Shown piece after piece: positions 55,541 to 64,000 of a stretch of DNA of 64,000 nt. How positions within the stretch are numbered: position 1 is the stretch's first letter; each line of letters starts with the position of its first letter. The stretch covers positions 43,061,460 through 43,125,459 of the forward strand of contig OU862913.1 in assembly GCA_917880885.1 (NCBI GenBank), in the 5' to 3' direction. The notes under the pieces were generated by a model. The model was given only the letters and a program-made list of their open reading frames with translations, was not told where the DNA came from and did not search any database. Origin of the DNA: Limnephilus marmoratus (Eukaryota > Arthropoda > Insecta > Trichoptera > Limnephilidae). Made by a program: the position numbers and the translations under genes.

Positions 55541-55631
55541 AACCTTGTTTCAGATCATTTTTTTTTTATATAATTTTTTTTAAAATTAATTATTTAATTG
55601 TTACACACTTATATGCACAATGATATTCATA

Positions 55632-55637
55632 AATAAA
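55632..55637 (+). terminator. Polyadenylation signal of the SPH gene
   Basis: AATAAA lies 92 nt after the stop codon, with further AATAAA copies just downstream. Confidence 0.55.
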
Positions 55638-55639
55638 AT

Positions 55640-56620
55640 AAATAAATGACTAAAAAAAAAATATTACATTAACGTATAAAGTGTAAACATGGTGTTCGGA
55701 AATTCGTAGTACACGCGGGAAACTGATCTACCTCTTTAAAGAGTTTAAAAAAAACTTTGCTTTCAGTTATTTATTTTAAATACATAAATTAAAAGTAAAC
55801 GTAATATTTCAATTTTTTGTATTTCTTGGGCACTGATTGAAAATTAAAACTCTTCAAAACAAAAAATAAAATTTCAATTTTATAATTTTAATTTTTTTCC
55901 GTTTTTCGGAAACCAAATGTGTAAAACTTGTGTTACAATAAATAGCAGTCAATTAACCCCCGGGCAACCAATTTTTAGAAAAATTTTCAAATTAAAAAAA
56001 AAATCAGCTTCCGACGCGATTTAGCCGAAAACGAAAGATCAAATAAAAAAGGTTAGTTTACATAATCTAATGCTACGGTGGTAGATTCACCAGTTTCCCG
56101 TTTGTACTTTATATGTGTACGAACAACGTGAGTAGGTATTTCAAAACCATTTGAATTCTCACTTTTTAAAATTCAAAATATGTTCCTACACGTTTTAAAA
56201 AAGGAAAAAATATTATACATAATATTATTTCGCAAACTAAACTTGAATACAACAACGGTGAGCAGAAAACAGACCTCAATGGCAACTAGTCTTCCGACAG
56301 TTTAACAAAAAAAGTTTGAAATTCTCAATCTGTATGAGTTTTATATCGACTAGTAACCATTCCGACAATACATTTTTTTCACAAAATGGCGGCATGCTTC
56401 AATTTTTTTTAAATTTTTCTTCATTTTTTTTACTCTGATCCGAGTTATAGAAATGAAATTTTAAAAATATCTACCTAATACTGCTACCAACGTTAAAAAA
56501 AGTTAACTGAAGATATATAACAAATCTAAGCTCAATTGTCCAATTGGTTATCGAGAAACTGTAGTTGCCGATTTACAAAAGGCTTGTAAAACGAATACAT
56601 CATTGGATGAGATTTAAATG
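55640..56620. other. Intergenic AT-rich DNA, nothing recognised
   Basis: No coding signal. A relic of the macro-repeat block (AGTTTCCCG with TGTACTT) appears near 55715 and 56090. Confidence 0.4.
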
Positions 56621-56626
56621 AAGTAA

Positions 56627-57050
56627 TTGTAAGTTAGCGGCTAATCAGCCAACCCAGGGCCAAAAACAACTTGTTCCTCTCTCTTGTAAAATGGATTATA
56701 GTCAGAAAGGCATTCTGTCCTTCATGTCTTGTTACTTGTTTCCTTCTCAGTACTTGTCAGTAGGAGCGCGCACCTGCCTCTCCCGCCCATACTTTTTACT
56801 AATTCTATAACTACATTTTATCAATATATCAATCACTATTCACTTTGAACAAGTGAATTTAGAAAAGTCTAACCTCAATTCTTAAAGCTTTTCTTTCTAG
56901 ACATTAAGTAAGGAAGGAATCAAGGTTAGGTACTGTGTGTGTAAATGTTTTAGAAATATTTTATAGTGTTTCGTGAACACCTCACTAAAAGAACCTTCGA
57001 TGCTGACTGCTGAGGTGTTCACACTGTTCATGTATTTTACTTGTTGTAAT
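56627..57050 (+). repeat. Possible solo LTR or retroelement end with hairpin and AATAAA
   Basis: The stretch from TGTAAGTTAGCGGC has LTR-like composition and ends near AATAAAG (57049). A 12-bp perfect stem, GTGAACACCTCA (56973-56984) with its complement (57011-57022), closes a 26-nt loop. Neither boundaries nor a target duplication were proved. Confidence 0.25.
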
Positions 57051-57399
57051 AAAGTTTTTCTCTATTTTATTATTATTTTTGTTATATTAATAGGTTGAAA
57101 AATATTAGGTAATATTGTACAACTTCCGAATAAAATTTTGTAATGTTAATGTCCTATGTTTGATTTTAATAAATTTTTAAAAAACTTGTGTAATTTTTTT
57201 TAATCCACAATCAAACCTGTTGTTGGTATATTTTCTCTTACCGATATTGTCGGTAAAAACCTTTGTCTGTACTAAGGACCCATACAGTGTGAGCAAGCTT
57301 ATTCATGGATATGCTCAATACAAGTATGTTCATTTATGAGTAGTTCATTTGTGAGCATGTGTGTCAGTACCATAATTTCACGTGTTGTGTGTTTATTAT

Positions 57400-57433
57400 G
57401 GATTTTTTTCTCAGGGCCTCCTGTGTGGAGTAG
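57400..57433 (+). repeat. Isolated LINE/SINE tail
   Basis: TCTCAGGGCCTCCTGTGTGG with GAGTAG is only the last ~30 bp of the shared tail: an extreme 5' truncation. Confidence 0.5.
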
Positions 57434-57661
57434 AAAACTTTAAAAAAATTGAAAAATATAATGAAATGTTACACCGTCATTTACTACCATTTTCAAAAAG
57501 AACCGGTTCCTATAAAAACTCAGCGATCCGGTGACAACTAGGTCACCGAGACAATATCGACCATCTCTAGCTGTATCACACCGACTGCTGAGAATAAGAA
57601 AGTTCCACCTGAAACAACAATGGTTTGCCAAAATGAGCTCTAAAATAACATTATAGGGACT

Positions 57662-57716
57662 TTGTTAAATTACAGAGACCATTTTCGCAAGACATGGTCT
57701 CTGTAATTTAAACAAG
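57662..57716. repeat. 21-bp stem hairpin
   Basis: AAATTACAGAGACCAT (57667-57682) pairs exactly with 57694-57709, and TTGTT/AACAA extends the stem past a single bulged A. The loop is 11 nt. Confidence 0.55.
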
Positions 57717-58509
57717 TTTAGGTATGGTTGTGTATTTTTGTAATATGGTTCTAAATTTCAATTTGTTGTTTTTTTATTGTTCGATGACATAAATATTCTT
57801 ATCACTGTCATAAATGAATTCTATAAAGACTGTTTATAACGCTAATAAATAAAATAAAAATGACATTTCCGTGTCAGTTGGTCACTTGTGGTTTACGATG
57901 ACGCTACTCCATACCCCTGCAATGTTGTCAGATGCATTGATTTACCATGTTTTTATGGATTTGGGTCATTTTGACCTTCATGCTTTTCCCGGTCACAAAA
58001 ATATTTACTTTCGAATGAGATAGTAAACATTTTTTGATATGGGCCACGTGGCAGAAATCCCGAATTCCGGAATGTAGTTGTAGAATTTTAGTGCAGGTTC
58101 ACACTGTCTGTCTATTATCCTTTTCAATAAATATTTACTAGTAATTCTGTGAACAGTAGATCTCTTGTCCTAAAATAGGGTGTTTCCAATTTTCTCTCGT
58201 TTAAATTTTTTAATTTTTTTTTTATTTAGTGATAATATATTACAAAATCATAACATAATATTAAAATACATTATTCCCAATGAGTTTAATAAAACTCACT
58301 TCGGGAAGGACAACATTATTCAATTAGAAATTTTTTTTTTTCAAACGAACACCAATTTAAAGGGGAGTTGAATGAAAAATACACAGATTTTTAAACAGAC
58401 TAGACACACTTGATACAGTTAGTTGAAGAATATTTCATAATTACATTTAGAAAGACACACAAGAGTTACAAAGAAAGAGCTATATATGTCTCTGGTTAAT
58501 AAAGCTACT

Positions 58510-58715
58510 GTTAATGCACTACCTCCACACAGGAGGCTCAGAGGAAAATAATTTCCCTCGGGGCCTATGTCATCCTTAGGGATACTGTGTGGAGGGTCTC
58601 TTTAATGTAAGGGAGGAGAGTAAGTTCTGGGAAGGAAAAGGGATGGGCTTCAAGGGGTTCAGTGTGTTCAGATCATCTGCTGCCAAGACCTAGACAAACC
58701 TCACTCGTTTAAATA
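58510..58715 (-). mobile_element. S2 SINE, internally deleted
   Basis: Tail CTCCACACAGGAGGCTC and GGATACTGTGTGGAGG, then ATCATCTGCTGCCAAGACC; the middle is missing. Confidence 0.6.
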
Positions 58716-58763
58716 CCTTCATACCTGTGATATACGTTATCACGTTGAATACTTATATTTTAT

Positions 58764-58814
58764 CAAAATTATCAACATGTTTCCAAAGCAATGATCTCTT
58801 CGTCAGGATAAAAT
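58764..58814 (-). ncRNA. Second hammerhead-like motif (decayed Penelope pLTR)
   Basis: The minus strand reads TTATC, CTGACGA, a weak stem II (AGAG/CTTT), GGAAA, the palindrome CATG, TT, GATAA. TTATC and GATAA form a 5-bp stem I. Both invariant core strands are present. It differs in sequence from the pair at 42.5 and 43.5 kb, so it comes from another family. An extra G before GAAA may impair it. Confidence 0.4.
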
Positions 58815-59049
58815 GAATTTAAATAAAATAACGCCACAACGTGAATTTGCAAATATGAAGATTTTTTTACAAAAAAATAAATTTCACAATTTGTCCAAAG
58901 AAACGTCACTATCTCAATGAAAATTATTTTTTAAGCATTCTTCAGGTAGGTATATACCATAATATTGATAAAATGCTTTTAAGAAAGTTCAAACGAACGA
59001 GGAGATTTCTCGTTTGAAAAAAAAAATCTTCACTGAACCATTTATGACA

Positions 59050-59765
59050 GTATACGGATGACAGTACAGTCCATGATAGTTTTTTGTTTGACAAACCCCC
59101 AAAGGGCTCATTATTCCATTATTATAAATTAAGCAAAGAATGGACGGTTACCTTGAGAGTGTTTTTTTCTAGGGTAAAAATTAGCTCGTTGAATTTAACG
59201 TTTGAAAGACCCAATTATTGTCTGATTACATCTAAAAGGGATCGAAATGAAAATCTAGTCTCCTTCAACGGAAGCAATCTTCCGAACAGGCCCTCCATTG
59301 ATATGCTTGGTGTAACTCTAAGTGACCAGCTCAGATATGGGGGCTCCATCGAAGCTCTGGCTTAAGTTAGCCTCTCAAAAACTGGGCGTACTGCACAGCT
59401 ACTGAATGCTATCCTTGTTCTACTGGTATTTTGATGGAAGATGCTCCGAGGAACTAGCGTCATTGATCCCTTCGGCACCGGTGTATGGTCGGGAAACACG
59501 CCAAACGCGTGCCCAACATATGTACACAGTTGACATTGGTCGCATGAGAACGGGTCGCTTCTTCGCCTCGTTCTTGTGTTCAACAACTCGGGTGTGGAAC
59601 GATTTGCCGGCCTCTGTGTTTCCTCCTTCCTACAACATGGGCCTCTTTAATACCAATGTTCATTCCTTTCTCTCCTCAAAAAGATCCTCCACATAGCATC
59701 TCAGATGACATAGGCCCTGAGGTAAATTATTTTCTTCAGGGCCTCCTGTGTGGAGTAATGTAAAC
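59050..59765 (+). pseudogene. Jockey/CR1-like LINE, 3' fragment with internal deletions
   Basis: It starts in the YADD region (TATACGGATGACAGTACAG), continues through FDKPPKGS, RDRNENLVSFNGSNLPN and MLGVTLSDQLRYGG, jumps at about 59395 to the C-terminal part (MLSLFYWYFDGRCSEEL) and ends with the full 3' tail (59680-59765). Stops and shifts disable it. Confidence 0.8.
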
Positions 59766-59885
59766 AAACAAAAAAATTAGAGGGTGTAAACCGGAGAAGA
59801 TCGGAAATACGTCATTTCTAAACAAAATTTCGAAAGATTGTTCTTTTATCTATTTTTAGTACGAGTATAATAAGGTATAGATGGT

Positions 59886-60055
59886 TATAAGATGGTACTA
59901 AGATGGAGCGACAACGTCCTCAAAGACATATCCATCTTGGAGCTTCTAAACTGGAGAGAGCTGGCACAAAACCGAGATGAGTGAAGGAAGACTCTTGAGG
60001 AGGCCAAGACCCACCAGGGGTTGTAGAGCCAAGAGTGATGATGATGATGATAATA
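59886..60055 (+). pseudogene. RTE-clade LINE, last ~170 bp
   Basis: AAGATGGAGCGACAACGTCC to CCACCAGGGGTTGTAGAGCC and a (TGA)n tail: the same 3' end as the RTE copies elsewhere, in plus orientation. Confidence 0.75.
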
Positions 60056-60760
60056 AGGTTATACCACAGGTCGTTGGAAGATTTGTTAAATTTTGAAAGA
60101 AAAAATCTTATTTTACAAGACATACTTAATACCATGTCATCATACATTATTGTAAATCAATACGTTATCTAGTAAACGCATGTTTTAAATTTTAATTTTA
60201 GTTCAAATAAAATCATTAAAAAATATATCCGAACACTTATTTATGACGAAAATTTCTCTATTTTGTTTTGTCTATCTATTTACGGTTTTACAAATTAACA
60301 TACCTATTTACGTTTTTTTTACATTCTTATTTTGCTTACCTATACATTATTGAAAAATGACAAATACTTATGATCAAAAACTAATTACAAAAAATACATC
60401 ATTTTAATAGTTTTATCATCATGCCTTTCAGCATTTTTGGGTGAAGGTATAAACTAAAGCAAATTTGAAATGAAATAAAATCGATATTGAGTTATAATCT
60501 TTCTCATTGGAACCGCCCTGTACGATCGTAAGAACATCTTTCGACGAAATGTGGATTTTCGGCCGCTGGCTGGTTAAAGGCCCTTAAAAGTTGAACGTAT
60601 GAATAAATTTGCAGACTTTGTGACCTTCAGTCAATAAAATGACATTAATTGACACTGTTACAATTAATTGACATTCAGTCAATTAATATATCAGGATATA
60701 ATTTTAATTAATTTAAAAAAAATATGTATACACTTGGTACTAACCTAACCTATCCTGTAT
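60056..60760. other. Intergenic AT-rich DNA, nothing recognised
   Basis: No gene. Several TCAATTAAT/ATTAATTGA motifs near 60635-60690 are the only pattern seen. Confidence 0.4.
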
Positions 60761-61175
60761 TACTCCACACGGGAGGCCCGGAGGAAATTATTTCCCACCC
60801 AGGGCCTGTTATCTTTGGGGATGCTGTGTGGAGGGTCTCTTTAATGAAAGGGAGGAGAGTAAGTTCTGGAAAGGAAAAAGGTATGAGGGGTGGGTAGGAA
60901 TCTGGGGGTCAGTGTGTCCAGGAGCGACGGACGAATGAATCCATCCTTTCCACTGCGGTGCAAGGCAATGTTCCGAGAGAGTCCCGATGGAGAGATCAAA
61001 AAAGATCTTCTCCTACCACATCCGGCCTGCGGTTGTTGGGCAGACGCATCTGCCGCCAATATCCGGACAAACCTGACCCCATGAACTCGGGCACCCCTGC
61101 TAAGTCACCAAACGTAGCGAACCACTTGGGGTGAACTATGGCAGAGGTGTTGGTTATCCAATAAATGTTAAAAAA
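60760..61175 (-). mobile_element. S2 SINE, near full length
   Basis: Tail CTCCACACGGGAGGCCCGG, GATGCTGTGTGGAGGGTC, CAGGAGCGACGGACGAATG, and CCACTTGGGGTGAACTATGG at the 5' side. Confidence 0.7.
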
Positions 61176-62510
61176 CGCATCAAAATTCCATTTTTATTCA
61201 AAGTTCAAAATTTCCCTTGCAAAACGATTCCTTTGCCACTATTATGATTTTATTTTTTATGAATTGATATTTGCATAAGTGTCGTTTCATTCTAAATATG
61301 CATGAATTACTTAATTAACCCAAACTAAGAATCTAAAACCTAGTTTGTGCATGTGAATTGTTGGTTCTTGGAGAAATTTTGGAACAATGTGAAATTTCCA
61401 TAATCTGTGAATAAAAGTACAGCGGTTAGGAAAATAATTACCTCAAATATTAAATACATTCATTTCATTTAAATTTGTTACCAATACTGTGTTTACCTTG
61501 TACTGGGGAAAGAATTAATAAAGGGGAAAGAAGAAGAAGAAGAAAGAAACTTAGATAAAGATATATATTATTATGTACATGTGTTAAATGTTTAGTTTTT
61601 TCAGTCGTGTTCTTTGAATGGTTATTCTTTTCGTGAGCGGTGCTACGTTTTTTGTACGATTAGTATAACGCAAGGTTAGTAGGAAATGCGTTTAACAAGG
61701 TTAGTTCATACGAACCTTTTTCAAAGAACAAACTCGTCGGGCCGCTTTCAAAATTTCGCACGCGTGATCTAGCATGAAATAAAACACTGCCACTTGTATT
61801 GCAGTTTATTCAAATATCCCAGTGGAACATGGACTTCAAGCTACGTCACGAATATAAATATATATCCACACGGTCTACAACCCTCGATGAGCTTGCTGAG
61901 TTAAATTCATTTTCTACGAACTTTGAATATAACGAGTCTTGTATTTTTTTATGTTGTAACCTAAAACCCGTTTTGACATGATATTTACAACCTTTAAATT
62001 AGGGTTTCAATCTTTTTTAAATTTATTTTTTGCCCCTGGAATGGGGCTTTCGTGGTTGGAATATTTTTTACCTATTTTTTATTTATTTCATATTTTTTTT
62101 TATTAGTTACAGGTATTTGTTTTTTTTTTGCCTACCACACTAGGCTAATGCCCGTGCTGTGGTTGTCGTACATTTAATATTTTTAATATGATTAATAAAT
62201 ACTATTTTATTAAAACAGATGATTAAACATACTAAATAAAAATTAAGAAATACTTAAAAGTAAGTGAAAAATACAGAGAAAAAAATAATCATATTTGAAA
62301 GAAAAGTAGAAATAAAAATGAAAATTTAATTTTGTAATACTTACAAAAATTAATAATAAAGATTAAGTGTTAAGAACTCAAGTGTTCTATACAAATATAT
62401 AAATTAAAACATATAGGTATATAAATTAAAATTTAAAAAAATTAAAATTTTGTGAAAAACTAAGAGAAAATATAATAAAATTTTAAAATATGGCATCACT
62501 CAATCGCTGA
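61176..62510. other. AT-rich intergenic DNA, nothing recognised
   Basis: GTTCTTTGAATGG (61610) and TTTCAAAGAAC (61717) form a loose inverted pair around a GC-richer 100 bp. The short open frame at 61799-61981 has no recognisable homology. Confidence 0.35.
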
Positions 62511-62517
62511 CTCCATG

Positions 62518-62925
62518 TCCAGGGTTTCCAATTGATGGGCAATTTCCCAAATTACGGGGAATTTTTAAGACTTTTAAGAAATTGAGTTATTTGCAGGTAA
62601 AATCCCTTTTCCGGGGATAATGAGAGGATTCTGAGAATTTCTTGATTTTCCAACCATGTTGAAAAATATTTACAATAATAAATTGTGTTAATGTACTAGA
62701 ATTCAATGTTCTTTAGCAGCAAATGTTTTAAAACTAAATTGTTTTCAAAACTATTGGTGAGCTCTGGCGTTATGAAATTTGTATAAAAAAATTGCAATAG
62801 GTGTACGCAAAATGCGGGATATGAGAGGGGGGAGGGGAACGGAATGAATGGGAAAGGACACGCAGGGAGAAACAATTTCTATATTAAATGACATAGCAAC
62901 TCATGCCGGATACCAGCTAGTATAT
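62518..62925. repeat. hAT-like end followed by a dispersed-repeat end
   Basis: 62521-62570 (CAGGGTTTCCAATTGATGG, AATTTCCCAAATTACGGGG) is a relative of the hAT-like termini at 867 and 2499. 62755-62925 matches the repeat ending at 38680 (TTATGAAATTTGTATAAAA, ATGCCGGATACCAGCTAG). Confidence 0.45.
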
Positions 62926-63009
62926 TATGTATTTTAACCAATTTACTCAAAACCTTGACAAATTATATACCTAATCATTCCTCATGAATCACTCTTATCT
63001 ATTGGTGAA

Positions 63010-63270
63010 AACCGCATGAAAATTCGTTCTATCGAGGGCACCCACCACTTTCCCGAACCGTTTTAAGGATCAGATGGATCCCTCTATCGGTTCTCACGTC
63101 AAGACTCTAATTTTGATTTTTAAAACGAAGCTTCTGTGAAATGATTCTAAAAGCCCCCGACTGTCCCTACACGGCACAACATACATTTAAACATACAAAA
63201 AACTTTTAAGTTCTCATCCGAGGCAGTTTGTTCCTGTTCTTGAAGCTAGTGGAGAGACATATATAAATAA
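63010..63270. repeat. Relative of the 7.0-kb dispersed repeat
   Basis: CACCACTTTCCCGAACCG, TCACGTCAAGACTCTAAT and AACGAAGCTTCTGTGAAATG align with 7085-7200. Class unknown. Confidence 0.45.
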
Positions 63271-63278
63271 AGTAATAT

Positions 63279-63900
63279 CATCATCATCACTATTGGCTCT
63301 ACAACCCCTAGTGGGTCTTGGCCTCCTCAAGAGTCTTCCTCCACTCATCTCGGTTTTGTGGCAGCTCTCTCTAGTTTAGAAGCTCCAAGATAGATATGTC
63401 TTTGAGGACGTTGTCGCTCCATCTTAGTCTTGGTCTTCCCATGCTCCTTCGCCCTATTGGCCTTGAGTTCAGCAGGGACTTTGGTGCTTGATGCTCAGTC
63501 ATTCTCTCCACATGACCCAGCCACCAAAGATTTCCCAGTTTTATAAATTTTGCGATGTTTAGCTCCTTAAACAAAGTATAACGCTCATTGTTATAACGTC
63601 TGTGCCAAAATCCATTTTCTAGAACCGGTCCGAAGATGCGCATCAAAATTTTTCTTTCAAAAACGTCCAGTGCTCGCTCATTCCTCTTAGTTAGTACCCA
63701 AGTCTCAGCCGCGTACGTAAGTACTGGTCTGATAAGTGTTTTGTACACTTATATCTTCGTGTTTCTGGACAGCAGTCGGGACTTTAATTGGTTTTGTAGG
63801 CGGAAAGAACAGCGATATGCGTTCACTATGAGCTTCTGTATGTGGTATTATTGTCGTTTGTTATCTGGGAGCCTAGGCATGTGAATCTTGGTACCGTTTC
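63279..63900 (-). pseudogene. RTE-clade LINE, 3' end (copy 3)
   Basis: Same C-terminal motifs as copies 1 and 2 (YKTLIRPVLTYAAETWVL, LGHVERMTEHQAPKSLL). It extends further upstream, to an FTCLGSQIT segment at about 63870, with a stop at about 63830. The 3' (ATC)n tract is at 63279-63290. It is independent of the 3.7-kb duplication. Confidence 0.8.
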
Positions 63901-64000
63901 GAAATTTTGGTTTCCACATGAGAGAGTTGGGAAATAGAGTAACATACATTAGAAAGTAAAAGCAAATCCAAATACGTTCCTACGACAGCGTACAACACAA

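Noticed and set aside
55076..55540. Single-exon 154-residue gene
   Set aside because: Only 55358-55540 shows trypsin-like sequence; the upstream part is intron that happens to lack stops in frame.

Overview
The window is arthropod nuclear DNA, almost certainly insect. It is AT-rich, has GT-AG introns, and is packed with retrotransposons (LINE, SINE, Penelope, Gypsy) and short inverted-repeat DNA elements. Several repeats resemble ones I associate with Lepidoptera, but the order cannot be fixed from sequence alone. I see no rRNA genes, convincing functional tRNA genes, CRISPR arrays or prokaryotic features.

One host gene is recognisable. It is a 13-exon clip-domain serine protease homologue (SPH) on the plus strand, from a signal-peptide exon at 2634-2703 to a stop codon at 55540. 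Assembled by splice sites and phase it encodes about 483 residues: signal peptide, three clip domains, a linker, and a trypsin-like domain that has lost its catalytic His and Asp. Such secreted SPHs act as non-catalytic cofactors in insect melanisation and Toll-type immune cascades; that role is inferred here. The exon encoding the first half of clip 1 (32248-32351) has a perfect phase match but lies on the MINUS strand inside the 36-kb first intron. So either the gene is broken by an inversion or the assembly is locally flipped.

Layout. 1-2560: a non-autonomous hAT-like element (867-2499) ends 23 bp before the SPH TATA box and contributes a kappaB-like motif. 2.7-10 kb: AT satellite, a wrecked Gypsy gag-pol, an 18-bp minisatellite and nested SINEs. 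10.5-25.5 kb: a macro-repeat of 1-3.7 kb units carrying three tRNA-like sequences (one amplified into a 68-bp tandem array) and an RTE LINE fragment duplicated with its unit. 21.9-30.4 kb: two opposite copies of a fold-back element. 32.2-37 kb: the inverted clip exon, a fold-back-flanked CXC-domain pseudogene and a 5'-truncated LINE with an intact RT. 37.7-55.5 kb: the rest of the SPH gene, with clip cassettes that are tandem duplicates, and a Penelope-like element flanked by inverted pLTRs, each with a hammerhead-ribozyme motif, 30 nt from a splice acceptor. 55.6-64 kb: downstream DNA with LINE, SINE and RTE fragments and a second hammerhead-like relic.

Calls rest on reading the sequence by eye. 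Family names come from motif recognition, not database searches, and repeat boundaries are approximate.
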